Assembly (NCBI GenBank): GCA_049325415.1
Contig: JBMOLL010000071.1
Coordinates: forward strand, 1 to 64,000
Length of the DNA: 64,000 bases
Direction of reading: 5' to 3'
Source: JBMOLL01 sp049325415
GTDB lineage: Bacteria > Bacteroidota > Bacteroidia > Bacteroidales > GCA-2748055
The stretch's first letter is position 1. The number at the start of each line of letters is the position of its first letter. The position numbers and the translations under genes were made by a program. Under the pieces are notes generated by a model that made no database searches, had not been told where the DNA came from, and saw only the letters and a program-made list of their open reading frames with translations. This document shows, piece after piece, positions 26,925-35,645 of the stretch.

Positions 26925-28328
26925 ATGAAAAAAACCAAAATTGTTGCCACCATCTCGGACCTGAGATGTGATGTGGATTTTATACGCGGGCTTTATGAAG
27001 CCGGCATGAATGTGGTGCGTTTGAACACCGCCCACCAATCGGAGAACGACACACTGAAGATTATTGAAAATGTCAGGAAGGTTTCCAATAAAATTGCCAT
27101 CCTGATTGATACGAAGGGACCTGAAATCAGAACAAAAGACATTGATGAACCCCTTATCCTGCTGAAGGATGAACTGGTCCATGTTTGTCCGGGCACTGCT
27201 GCAACAGACGGTATCAAATCCTTCTGCACCAGTTACAATGGCTTCGTCGATGAAATGGAGATCGGCAAATCCATCCTGATCGATGATGGTTCGCTTGAAC
27301 TTGAAGCGGTTTCGAGGGAAAACGGTTACCTGGTATGCAAAGCCCTTCACGACGGGATTATTAAGAACAAGAAAAGTATAAACGTACCGGGTGTAAGCTT
27401 CAGGCTGCCTTCGGTAACCGACAAGGACCGCTCGTATATCTCCTTTGCCATCAGCAATGACCTCGACTTTATCGCACACTCCTTTGTACGAAATAAAAAT
27501 GATGTAAGGGAACTTCAGCAGATCATTGACGAGCATAACAGTCCGATCAAGATCATTGCCAAGATCGAGAATCAGGAAGGCGTGGACCATATCGATGAGA
27601 TCCTCGACGAGGTATACGGGATCATGGTTGCCAGGGGTGACCTTGGTATAGAGGTCCCGTTTGAGAAAATCCCCGCCATTCAGAATATGCTGATCAAAAA
27701 ATGTATTGCCCGGCGTAAGCCCGTGATCATAGCCACCCAGATGCTGCATACCATGATCAATGAGCCCAGACCTACCCGTGCCGAGGTGAACGACATTGCC
27801 AATGCAGTCTGGGGCAAGACCGATGCCCTGATGCTTTCCGGAGAAACAGCCTATGGAAATTACCCGCTCGAGTCGGTGAAAACGATGGCCCGAATTGCCG
27901 AGGAAGTGGAAAAAAGCAGGAAGGATATCCACGAAACCGAAGTGGCGGTCATCACCACCGAGATTTCCGCCTTCATCAGTAAATCGGCGGTTGAAGCCTC
28001 GGTAGGGCTCGACGCCAAGGCCATCATTGCCGATACCACCTGGGGAAGGACAATCAGAAACATGGCGGGCTACAGGGGGAGAAAAGAGATTATCGCCTAT
28101 TGCTACAGCGAACGGACCATGCGGGAACTGGCCCTTTCATTCGGAGTAACACCCGAATTTCTTCCCACCTCCGGTTCCAAGCACGATTTTATTCATACAG
28201 CGCTGAATTCCCTGCTCGGTTCAGGTAAAGTTAAACCGGAGGACCGGATCATTGTGGTTGGCGGTAATTTCGGAGCACATTTCGGTGCCAGTTATATTGA
28301 GATCAGTACGGTGGATAACCTGCTCTGA
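26925..28328 (+). CDS. pyk: Pyruvate kinase
   Basis: A 467-residue glycolytic enzyme converting PEP and ADP to pyruvate and ATP. It starts directly with KIVATISDLRCDVDFI, a diverged form of the usual KIVxTxGP motif. The active-site segment MVARGDLGIEVP and the stretch RPTRAEVNDIANAVWGKTDA followed by LMLSGETAYGNYP are clear. The B domain and the C-terminal regulatory domain are present. With ppdK and pckA nearby, three enzymes acting on PEP are encoded within 8 kb. The long open frame antisense to it is a shadow. Confidence 0.95.
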   Translation: MKKTKIVATISDLRCDVDFIRGLYEAGMNVVRLNTAHQSENDTLKIIENVRKVSNKIAILIDTKGPEIRTKDIDEPLILLKDELVHVCPGTAATDGIKSFCTSYNGFVDEMEIGKSILIDDGSLELEAVSRENGYLVCKALHDGIIKNKKSINVPGVSFRLPSVTDKDRSYISFAISNDLDFIAHSFVRNKNDVRELQQIIDEHNSPIKIIAKIENQEGVDHIDEILDEVYGIMVARGDLGIEVPFEKIPAIQNMLIKKCIARRKPVIIATQMLHTMINEPRPTRAEVNDIANAVWGKTDALMLSGETAYGNYPLESVKTMARIAEEVEKSRKDIHETEVAVITTEISAFISKSAVEASVGLDAKAIIADTTWGRTIRNMAGYRGRKEIIAYCYSERTMRELALSFGVTPEFLPTSGSKHDFIHTALNSLLGSGKVKPEDRIIVVGGNFGAHFGASYIEISTVDNLL

Positions 28329-28913
28329 TCACCAGGGAAAACGATCCGACATCAGGATCAGTGAAATCCCCAGTCCGGCGCCGGCCAGCACCAGATTCCA
28401 TTCCCGGCGGTTCACCTTCAGCAGTCCGGTGAATATCCAGCTCAATAGCACCAGAACGGATACGATTATGATCTGTCCGATCTCTATCCCGACATTAAAG
28501 GAGAATAGCGGCAGGAGGATGGAACTTTCGGCACCGAGCAGACCATGCAGGTAATTTGAAAAACCAAGTCCGTGGATCAGACCGAAGAACAGAGCTGAAC
28601 CATATTTCACAAGGTGCAAACCGATCCCGACCTGTTCTTTCTTACCGGCGATGTTACCTACCGCAGTAATGAAGATTGTCAGGGGAATCAGGAATTCCAC
28701 AAGGGAGGAAGGTATGGAGAGCATTCCAAGTGTGGCCAGCAAAAGGGTCAGTGAATGCCCGATGGTAAAAGCCGTGATCAGGATCAGTATTCTTTTCCAT
28801 TCCTTCAGGGGATAGACCGAGCAGAGGGTTATGATGAAAAGAATGTGGTCATAGCTCTTAAAATCAGCAATATGACTGATCCCGAGGCGAAGATAGAGTT
28901 CAAATATTGACAT
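28329..28913 (-). CDS. HupE/UreJ-family membrane protein
   Basis: A 194-residue membrane protein of about six helices with family histidine motifs: GISHIADFKSYDHILFI near the start, TIGHSLTL in the middle and FGLIHGLGFS later. HupE/UreJ relatives carry nickel or cobalt in hydrogenase and urease loci; in Bacteroidetes copies such as this no metalloenzyme gene is adjacent, so the substrate is open. It is divergent from the DUF6702-like gene across a 42-base gap, a pairing I recognise in this phylum. Confidence 0.85.
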   Translation of the reverse strand: MSIFELYLRLGISHIADFKSYDHILFIITLCSVYPLKEWKRILILITAFTIGHSLTLLLATLGMLSIPSSLVEFLIPLTIFITAVGNIAGKKEQVGIGLHLVKYGSALFFGLIHGLGFSNYLHGLLGAESSILLPLFSFNVGIEIGQIIIVSVLVLLSWIFTGLLKVNRREWNLVLAGAGLGISLILMSDRFPW

Positions 28914-28942
28914 CTGTTGGGGTTTAAATTACAAGTTTAACG

Positions 28943-28950
28943 TAATTTTG
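28943..28950 (+). promoter_or_regulatory. Candidate -7 box immediately before the DUF6702-like gene
   Basis: TAATTTTG, exact TAnnTTTG, ending only 5 bases before the ATG at 28956, so transcription would start at or near the initiation codon. Confidence 0.4.
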
Positions 28951-28955
28951 CACTC

Positions 28956-29447
28956 ATGATTGCACTTTTGACACTATATACCGCCCTTTTCACCGGGCTT
29001 TTCACCTGTCACCCGGTGCATATTTCGGTTTCCAACTCGGAGATAAGGAATAATACCCTCGATATGACCCTGAGGAGTTTCCGCGATGATCTGCAGACGG
29101 CTTATTTTCACTACCATGGGAAAGAGATCGATTACTCCCGGCAGGAAAATCTACGAAGTACCTGGCTCACAGACTATCTGAAGCAGTCCCTCGTTATTGT
29201 TTCTTTTCCCATGAAGGATACACTTGATCTGGAGTATGTTTCGGCCAGGCTCGACGAGGACGCTGTTGTCTTTGAATTCAAGGCCGGGATTCCGGATCAG
29301 GCAAAATCTTTATACATTTACAATGGATTTCTTCTCGACATCTATGCCGATCAATCGAACCTGATGATCTTCGGTATTTCCGGTTCGCAGCGTGGTATGA
29401 AATTTGATGCCGGGAACAGAGAGCAAGAATTGAAGCTGAAACAATGA
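28956..29447 (+). CDS. DUF6702-like secreted protein
   Basis: A 163-residue protein with an N-terminal hydrophobic signal-like segment followed by HPVHISVSNSEIRNN, the usual opening of the DUF6702 family. The mature part is a small beta-rich domain (LDMTLRSFRDDLQTAYF, then LYIYNGFLLDIYADQSNLMIF). The function is unknown; its steady pairing with HupE/UreJ-like transporters suggests a periplasmic partner, possibly metal-related, which is inference. Its stop is one base before the start of the T9SS cargo gene, so the two may be co-transcribed. Confidence 0.75.
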   Translation: MIALLTLYTALFTGLFTCHPVHISVSNSEIRNNTLDMTLRSFRDDLQTAYFHYHGKEIDYSRQENLRSTWLTDYLKQSLVIVSFPMKDTLDLEYVSARLDEDAVVFEFKAGIPDQAKSLYIYNGFLLDIYADQSNLMIFGISGSQRGMKFDAGNREQELKLKQ

Positions 29448-29448
29448 A

Positions 29449-32058
29449 ATGAAGCGATTTCTCTACCTGCTGATCATATTGTCCGTTAGTGCTTCTGACC
29501 TGTGGGCCACCCATAACCGTGCCGGTGAAATCACCCTGAACCAGATCGATGAACTGACCTATGAGATCCATATCACTACCTTTACCTATACCCTCAGTGC
29601 CGCCGACCGTCCGAGGCTGGAAGTGATGTGGGGGGATAACACCTATAGCTATGCCGACAGGAAATCGATCACCCGCCTGCCCAACTTTTACCAGAAGAAT
29701 GTTTATATCAGTCAGCATACCTTCCCCGGACCCGGAACCTACGAAATTGTAGTTCAGGACCCTAACCGTAACCAGGGAGTGAAAAACATCCCAAACTCGG
29801 TTAATGTCGTCTTCTCCATCAAAACAACCATCACCATAAATCCTGTTATCGGGCAGAACTCAACTCCGGTATTGCTGAATCCACCGATCGACCGTGCAGC
29901 ATGGCGGCAACCTTTTATTCATAATCCTGCCGCCTATGACCCCGATGGTGACAGCATATCTTACAAGCTTACGACCTGCACGGCTGAAGACGGAAAACCG
30001 ATCGAAGGCTATACCCTGCCGCCAGCCAGTGATACCCTGTTCATTGATCCCAGGACCGGCGACCTGACCTGGATCTCCCCTGTTGATACGGGCATTTACA
30101 ATATAGCCATTGATGTGGAGGAATACAGGAAAGGGGTTAAGATCGGAAATATTGTAAGGGATATGCAGATCGAGGTTTATAATACGGATAACCACGCCCC
30201 TGTGCAGACACTGGAAGGCGACCTGTGTGTTCAGGCCGGTACACTGATCAGTTTTGATGTCATTGCGACCGATGCCGATTTGGATTCCATTCACCAGACT
30301 GCCTCCGGAGGTCCATTTATTGTCGATCATTCACCGGCCGGGTTTACTGTGGATCAGTCAAGCCGTGACCTTGGCTACAGCAAAGCCAGCTTTAGCTGGC
30401 AAACCAACTGCTACCATGTGCGCCAGCAATACTACACTGTAATTTTCAAGGCGGAGGACAATAATGACGATACCAAACTTGTCGACCTCAGAAATATCAA
30501 CATCAAGGTTTTGGGAACCCCGCCTCCACCGCCTTTGCTGATACCGGGCAGCAGCAGTGTCACCCTGGTGTGGGAACCCGATACCTGCCTGGCCGTCAGC
30601 GGTTACCAGGTGTACCGTAAAAGCAATCTGTCGGGCTATACACCCGACAGTTGCCAGGGCGGCGTTCCTGCAGAGACCGGTTATATCCTGGTGGGCAAGC
30701 TTTCATCGCGGACCGACACCCTTTTTACAGATGATGCGAAAGGGAAAGGGTTGGAGCAGGGTATGGAGTACTGCTACATGCTCGTATCGGTGTATCCCGA
30801 CGGAGCCCTGAGTTTTCCAACTCCCGAGCAGTGCACGCCCCTGGTTGCAGGTACCCCTTCCATCCTCCAGGTAAGTGTCGGGCAGCAGGGCAGCGCAGGA
30901 AGGATCGATCTGGCCTGGTCCACTTCTGCCGATCTTGACACTGTACCGGGGCCCTATCGTTACCAGATATACCGTTCGGACGACTATCTTGGAAAAAACC
31001 TTCAGCAGATTGCACTTAAACCGGTTGCCGATCTGAGCGATACCTTATATAGCGATGAAGGTCTGAATACCGATCTTTTCCCCTATTCCTACAGGGTTGA
31101 ACTATACCACCAGGTTGCCGGATCTTGGGAAATAATAAGGGATGCGGAAACAGCTTCCTCACTTGTGCCGGTGCTCAGAGGTGAGGACCAGCAGATTGTG
31201 ATCAACATGGAAAAGAATGTACCCTGGATAAATTACGATTACACTGTTTACAGGTTTAACAACCAGAGCGCTGTCTTTGACTCAATTGGTTTCACGACGA
31301 CTCCCTTTTATACCGATACCCGCCTGAAAAACGGCACCGAATACTGCTACAAGGTGATCAGTCATGGCTGGAGGATCCTCGACGATATGCTGATTGAAAA
31401 CAGCAACACCAGTCATGTAAACTGCACTGCACCGATCGACACCTTTCCTCCCTGTCCACCCCAGTTTAATGGTTTCTCCTTCTGCGACAGCTCTTACAAC
31501 AAGCTCACCTGGAAATATTCCACGGATACCTGTTCGGAAGATGTGATCGGTTACCGCTTATATTATTCCCAGACCCTGGACGGTACTTCGGATATGATTG
31601 CCAGCTTCAGTCAGCGGAGCGATTCCCTGTATTTTCATTACCCGGCCGAATCACTGACCGGCTGCTACTACATTACCGCGATCGACTCCTTTGCCAACGA
31701 ATCGGTGCCGTCGGTTCGCATTTGTCTGGACGAATGTTCCAATTATGCCCTGCCCAATGTCTTCTCTCCCAACAATGACGGGATCAATGATCTCTACAAA
31801 TCATTCAAGAAGGCTTACATTGACCGGGTCAATATGAAGATATACAATCGCTGGGGGCTCCTCGTTTTCGAAACGGAGGATCCGGATATCAACTGGGATG
31901 GCAAGATCCTGAATACCAACGATGTGGTATCGCCTGGTATCTATTATTATTTCTGCGATGTATTTGAATACCGCCTGAGCGGACTGGTTGAATATAACCT
32001 GTCGGGCTTCATTTATGTTTATTCAGGGAAAACAAATGATGTTATTATTGAAAAATAG
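29449..32058 (+). CDS. Secreted multidomain protein with T9SS type B sorting domain
   Basis: An 869-residue protein with a signal peptide (residues 1 to about 19). It begins with THNRAGEITL, a start seen in gliding-motility-associated proteins, followed by a PKD-like region, a cadherin-like segment (SISYKLTTCTAEDGKPIEGY), and several fibronectin-like repeats (from about 355 to 755). It ends with the gliding-motility C-terminal domain (ALPNVFSPNNDGINDLYK from about residue 766) that directs export through the type IX secretion system. A surface adhesin or structural role is likely. The next gene overlaps its last 23 bases. Confidence 0.9.
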   Translation: MKRFLYLLIILSVSASDLWATHNRAGEITLNQIDELTYEIHITTFTYTLSAADRPRLEVMWGDNTYSYADRKSITRLPNFYQKNVYISQHTFPGPGTYEIVVQDPNRNQGVKNIPNSVNVVFSIKTTITINPVIGQNSTPVLLNPPIDRAAWRQPFIHNPAAYDPDGDSISYKLTTCTAEDGKPIEGYTLPPASDTLFIDPRTGDLTWISPVDTGIYNIAIDVEEYRKGVKIGNIVRDMQIEVYNTDNHAPVQTLEGDLCVQAGTLISFDVIATDADLDSIHQTASGGPFIVDHSPAGFTVDQSSRDLGYSKASFSWQTNCYHVRQQYYTVIFKAEDNNDDTKLVDLRNINIKVLGTPPPPPLLIPGSSSVTLVWEPDTCLAVSGYQVYRKSNLSGYTPDSCQGGVPAETGYILVGKLSSRTDTLFTDDAKGKGLEQGMEYCYMLVSVYPDGALSFPTPEQCTPLVAGTPSILQVSVGQQGSAGRIDLAWSTSADLDTVPGPYRYQIYRSDDYLGKNLQQIALKPVADLSDTLYSDEGLNTDLFPYSYRVELYHQVAGSWEIIRDAETASSLVPVLRGEDQQIVINMEKNVPWINYDYTVYRFNNQSAVFDSIGFTTTPFYTDTRLKNGTEYCYKVISHGWRILDDMLIENSNTSHVNCTAPIDTFPPCPPQFNGFSFCDSSYNKLTWKYSTDTCSEDVIGYRLYYSQTLDGTSDMIASFSQRSDSLYFHYPAESLTGCYYITAIDSFANESVPSVRICLDECSNYALPNVFSPNNDGINDLYKSFKKAYIDRVNMKIYNRWGLLVFETEDPDINWDGKILNTNDVVSPGIYYYFCDVFEYRLSGLVEYNLSGFIYVYSGKTNDVIIEK

Positions 32059-33274
32059 GTCTTTCACAGGATCGGCCACGATCCTTCTCCTGTTGCTCCT
32101 TCCGGCAATCCTGTTTTCGCAGGAACCCGGGGATGACCGGATGCAGGGGTATGCCTTTTATTACCGCAACCTCCCCGACTCCGCGCTTTTCTCTTTCGAC
32201 CGTTATCTGAAGGTTCACCCGGATGATCTGGGTGTCCTGCTCCTCAGGGGTGAACTGTTATTCGAAAAGAAAGAGTATGAAAAAGCAACCGCAGATTTTC
32301 TAGCCGTGGAGCGAAAAAGAAAGGGCATGGCGGCTTTCTGGCTGGCCAGGACGGAGGTTCGTTTAAATCATCCCCTGCAGGCAATTTCCCATCTTCGTGA
32401 GCATCTTTCTTCGCGTTACCGTGAACCCGAAAAGGTGATCCTACTTGATGAGGATATGGCACGGCTGGAAAACCTGCCCGAATGGAAACAGCTCTGGAAC
32501 GAAAAAGAGTGGTACAGCCAGGCCGACAGGGACCTGCAGGAGGCGGAAAAGCTGATCCGTGACCAGGATTTGCCCGATGCCTTAAATATCCTGGTAAGTC
32601 TCGACCGAAGCGGGATACGGCGAAGTGAGGTGAGAATGCTTAAGAGCGAGATCTATTTTCGTTCAGGCAATATGAAAGCTGCACTTGAGGAATGTGAAGC
32701 GGCAGTAAAAAGTGATGTACGAAACCATGAAGCTCTTGAAAAAAGGGCCAGGCTCTACCTTGCCAGCGGAAAAGCAGATAAGGCCCTTGAAGACTGCAAT
32801 AAATTGCTTTACCTCGAACCTGCCGCATTTGAGATCTACCTGCTCCGGGCCGCCTCGTATGAGAAATCGGGTTTACTGGCGGAGGCTCTGACCGACTACG
32901 ACCTGTACCTGAAGTATTTTCCAATGGCCGATTCGGTCCATTATGCCCGTGGGATGAACCTCTTCCTCCAGAAAAAATACATCGGTGCCCTGGGGAGTCT
33001 GAACCGGGCCCTGGAACTCGACAGGTGGAAGGCCATTTATTACACCGGCCGGGGACAGGTATATGCGGCCACCGGCTCACTTAACTTTGCCAGGAAGGAT
33101 TTCTCCATGTCACTGGATATTGATCCGATGAACGGAGACACCTGGCTGGAGAAAGCAAAAACGGAAGCCAGGCTGGGAAATAAAGAGGAAGCCTGTCATG
33201 ATTACCAGAAAGCCCTGCAACTGGGAAAGAATGAAGCCCTGAACTGGCTGCAGTCGAACTGTCAAAAGCCATAA
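32036..33274 (+). CDS. Secreted TPR-repeat protein
   Basis: A 412-residue protein with a signal peptide (FTGSATILLLLLLPAILFS) and a series of tetratricopeptide repeats throughout, for example DLGVLLLRGELLFEKKEYEK, HEALEKRARLYLASGKADKA and MADSVHYARGMNLFLQKKY. TPR proteins act as protein-binding scaffolds; here probably in the periplasm. The ATG at 32036 is preferred to an in-frame one at 31988 because only it puts the signal peptide at the N-terminus. It overlaps the T9SS cargo gene by 23 bases, suggesting coupled expression and perhaps a shared role in surface assembly. Confidence 0.8.
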   Translation: MMLLLKNRSFTGSATILLLLLLPAILFSQEPGDDRMQGYAFYYRNLPDSALFSFDRYLKVHPDDLGVLLLRGELLFEKKEYEKATADFLAVERKRKGMAAFWLARTEVRLNHPLQAISHLREHLSSRYREPEKVILLDEDMARLENLPEWKQLWNEKEWYSQADRDLQEAEKLIRDQDLPDALNILVSLDRSGIRRSEVRMLKSEIYFRSGNMKAALEECEAAVKSDVRNHEALEKRARLYLASGKADKALEDCNKLLYLEPAAFEIYLLRAASYEKSGLLAEALTDYDLYLKYFPMADSVHYARGMNLFLQKKYIGALGSLNRALELDRWKAIYYTGRGQVYAATGSLNFARKDFSMSLDIDPMNGDTWLEKAKTEARLGNKEEACHDYQKALQLGKNEALNWLQSNCQKP

Positions 33275-33276
33275 GC

Positions 33277-33798
33277 ATGGAAAACGGAAATGAAGCGCTA
33301 CGGGAAAAGGATCAGGTATCCAGACTGAGATCGGGAAATGTAACGGCTATTCTATCCACGATCAATGAGATCAGGAAGAGCGGGAAGGTAAGCATCCTCC
33401 CGGTGATTTTCGAAATCCTTGCCGATGGGCCGGATGAAAGGGTTTATTCGGAGTTGTTGCGTTTTTTAAACGATATAAAAGACAAGGAAGCCATTCCTTT
33501 TATTATTGATGCCATAGGGAACAGCGAATACGTGTCGATCAGGAAAGAACTGGTCGCAGCGTGCTGGCAAAATAACCTGGGCTACAGCTCCTATACAGGC
33601 GTGTTTATTGAGCAGGCGCTCAATGGAAGCTACGAAGTGGCCATTGAAGCATTCACCGTCATTGAAGACTCCATCGGGGAACTGAGCCAGGAGGAAAGAA
33701 AGAAACTTGCCGGCGCAATGCGCAAAAAAGCGACAGCGATCGATGACGTGAAACAGCCCCTGATTCAGGAGCTGATCCGGATGATTGAAAGTTTCTGA
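33277..33798 (+). CDS. HEAT-repeat-like protein
   Basis: A 173-residue, mostly alpha-helical cytosolic protein. Pairs of helices such as RVYSELLRFLNDIKDKEAIP followed by FIIDAIGNSEYVSIRKELV resemble HEAT-like repeats used for protein binding. No signal peptide. It starts two bases after the stop of the TPR gene, so the three genes from 29449 form one transcription unit by spacing. It abuts the convergent dihydroorotate-dehydrogenase-like gene with no gap. Partner unknown. Confidence 0.7.
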   Translation: MENGNEALREKDQVSRLRSGNVTAILSTINEIRKSGKVSILPVIFEILADGPDERVYSELLRFLNDIKDKEAIPFIIDAIGNSEYVSIRKELVAACWQNNLGYSSYTGVFIEQALNGSYEVAIEAFTVIEDSIGELSQEERKKLAGAMRKKATAIDDVKQPLIQELIRMIESF

Positions 33799-34779
33799 TC
33801 AGTGCATCTGTGAGAAATACCGGATAAACTGTGACCGTTCGTACATTGCCGGGTCCTTGATCTTTGCATAGCTTAGCCTGCCCCTCATCTCGTTGATACT
33901 GTGAAAGCCCTTTTTCTCCATCCAGGCTTTAAGTTCAGCAGTCATCACCTTAATGTAATCAATGCCGTTACGGTAGAGTACCGAACAAACCTGGGTGGCA
34001 ACCGCACCTGCAAGGATCTGTTTTGCCATGGCCTGCCCGCTGTGGATCCCTGTTGAGGCTGCAATATCAATTTTTTCCACTTCGGATGATACAATTCCCA
34101 CCCAGCGCAGCGAATCCCGAATGTCGGCAGGCGAACTCAGGACTTCTGCCGTGCCGAACGACAGGTCATCAAGATTGATATCGGGTGCATAGAACCTGTT
34201 AAACAGGACTACGGCGTCGGCTCCTCTTACCCTGAGCTGATCCACTACCGCCACCGGATTAGTGAAGTGGTTGCCCAGTTTCACGACTACGGGAAGCGAA
34301 GTAGCTGCTTTCACACTGGTAACCAGGTCGAAATAAACCCTCTCAAATTTCTCGGCAGGACTGTTTTTATCAATCGGAAGAAAATATACATTCAGTTCAA
34401 TGGCATCGGCACCGGCTTTTTCAATTTCCTTCGCGAAGGACACCCATTCGCTTGAACTGACACAGTTTACACTGGCAATAACCGGAATATCGACCCTTGA
34501 ACGGGCTTCTTTAATCAGGTGGAGGTAAGAGGACAGGGTATTTTCTCTCGAATAGTTTGCCAGGTAATCATAAGCCTCAGGATAATCGGGGCTTCCGGAT
34601 GAAAGCTGGCCGACCTCAAATCTGATCTGTTCCTCGAACAGCGATTTCAGCACCACTGCTCCGGCACCGGCTGCCGCAATCTTTTCAATCCTGTCTGCAG
34701 ACTGGGTAAGTCCGCTGCTACTGACAATAACCGGGCTTTTCAGTTTCAGACCGGCATAACGTGTTGTAAGATCAACCAT
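33799..34779 (-). CDS. Dihydroorotate dehydrogenase-like FMN barrel protein
   Basis: A 326-residue TIM-barrel protein resembling class 1 dihydroorotate dehydrogenase and PreA-type FMN enzymes: LKLKSPVIVSSSGLTQS at the start, IPVIASVNCVSSSEW in the middle (contains a Cys near the position of the class 1 catalytic residue) and a late phosphate-binding region (DIAASTGIHSGQAMAKQILAG). Databases usually name such proteins only 'dihydroorotate dehydrogenase-like'. No pyrimidine gene is adjacent, so pyrD function should not be assumed. It follows the YggS-type gene on the same strand with a 15-base gap. Confidence 0.75.
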   Translation of the reverse strand: MVDLTTRYAGLKLKSPVIVSSSGLTQSADRIEKIAAAGAGAVVLKSLFEEQIRFEVGQLSSGSPDYPEAYDYLANYSRENTLSSYLHLIKEARSRVDIPVIASVNCVSSSEWVSFAKEIEKAGADAIELNVYFLPIDKNSPAEKFERVYFDLVTSVKAATSLPVVVKLGNHFTNPVAVVDQLRVRGADAVVLFNRFYAPDINLDDLSFGTAEVLSSPADIRDSLRWVGIVSSEVEKIDIAASTGIHSGQAMAKQILAGAVATQVCSVLYRNGIDYIKVMTAELKAWMEKKGFHSINEMRGRLSYAKIKDPAMYERSQFIRYFSQMH

Positions 34780-34794
34780 AGTATTTTCTTTACA

Positions 34795-35460
34795 TTAAAT
34801 ACGTTCCCCGAAAATCGCAGATCCGATTCTCACCATGGTACTTCCCTCTTCAATGGCAATCCTGAAATCATCCGACATACCCATCGACAGTGTATCGAAG
34901 TACTCTTTTTCCAGGAACTGATTTTGTTTCAGGGAATCAAACAGTGTTTTAAGGGATCTGAACTCCAGCCTGACTTTATCCATATCTTCAGTCAGGGAAG
35001 CCATGCCCATGAGCCCTCTTATTCTCAGATTGGGAAGATCACTGATTGTTTCCCTTCCAAGCAAACCGGGCAGCTCTTCGGGATCGAATCCAAATTTGGT
35101 TTCTTCACCGGAGATATGTACCTGCAGGAGGCAGTTGATCACCCTCTCATTCTTTTCGCCCTCCCGGTTTATTACATGAAGCAGTTTCATCGTATCCACT
35201 CCGTGGATCAGATGCACAAAAGGCGCGATGTACTTGACTTTATTGGTCTGAAGATGACCGATCATGTGCCATTGTACCTCTTCCGGCGTGCTGTCGTACT
35301 TGGCAAGGAGATCCTGTACCCTGTTCTCACCAAAATCGGTCTGCCCCACGGCAAAAGCCGCAAGCACCATGGAAACCGGTTTCATTTTGGATACAGCAAC
35401 AAGGGTCACATGAGAAGGGATTTCCTTTCTGATCATCTCCAGGTTGGCAACGATATCCAT
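34795..35460 (-). CDS. YggS/PLPBP-family pyridoxal phosphate protein
   Basis: A 221-residue single-barrel protein of the YggS (PROSC) family, which binds pyridoxal 5'-phosphate through a Lys in VTLVAVSKMKP and helps maintain PLP balance. The family motifs GENRVQDLLAKY, WHMIGHLQTNKVK and LSMGMSDDFRIAIEEGSTMVR are clear. The start MDIVANLEMI at 35460 is chosen because a -7 box lies just upstream, inside the longer open frame. It is probably followed in the transcript by the dihydroorotate-dehydrogenase-like gene. Confidence 0.9.
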   Translation of the reverse strand: MDIVANLEMIRKEIPSHVTLVAVSKMKPVSMVLAAFAVGQTDFGENRVQDLLAKYDSTPEEVQWHMIGHLQTNKVKYIAPFVHLIHGVDTMKLLHVINREGEKNERVINCLLQVHISGEETKFGFDPEELPGLLGRETISDLPNLRIRGLMGMASLTEDMDKVRLEFRSLKTLFDSLKQNQFLEKEYFDTLSMGMSDDFRIAIEEGSTMVRIGSAIFGERI

Positions 35461-35478
35461 CTTTTCAGGTTTATTGAC

Positions 35479-35486
35479 CAAAAGTA
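35479..35486 (-). promoter_or_regulatory. Candidate -7 box for the YggS-type gene
   Basis: TACTTTTG on the minus strand, exact TAnnTTTG, 18 bases before the ATG at 35460; it rules against the longer upstream start. Confidence 0.45.
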
Positions 35487-35596
35487 GCAAAAAACAGTTA
35501 TGGTTGAACCTTCCCGAATCAAATTCTTCGTCCTTCCGGCTTAAGACATTGCTGTACTGCAATTCACGGAAAACAGGCCTATACCTTGGCCAGCCT

Positions 35597-35623
35597 AATA
35601 AAAAAGGGCATCTGCCATGCCCT
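35597..35623 (-). terminator. Terminator downstream of the DUF1015 gene
   Basis: Perfect stem AGGGCAT/ATGCCCT (35605-35611 with 35617-35623), loop of five, followed on the minus strand by TTTTTATTA. Confidence 0.8.
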
Positions 35624-35645
35624 CTTTCTTATCTGAATACCCGTG

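Noticed and set aside
26772..27932. Open frame of 386 codons on the minus strand
   Set aside because: Antisense to pyk, with no domain; explained by codon bias of the real gene.
35461..35562. N-terminal extension of the YggS-type protein
   Set aside because: A -7 box lies inside this segment and the family starts at the ATG at 35460.
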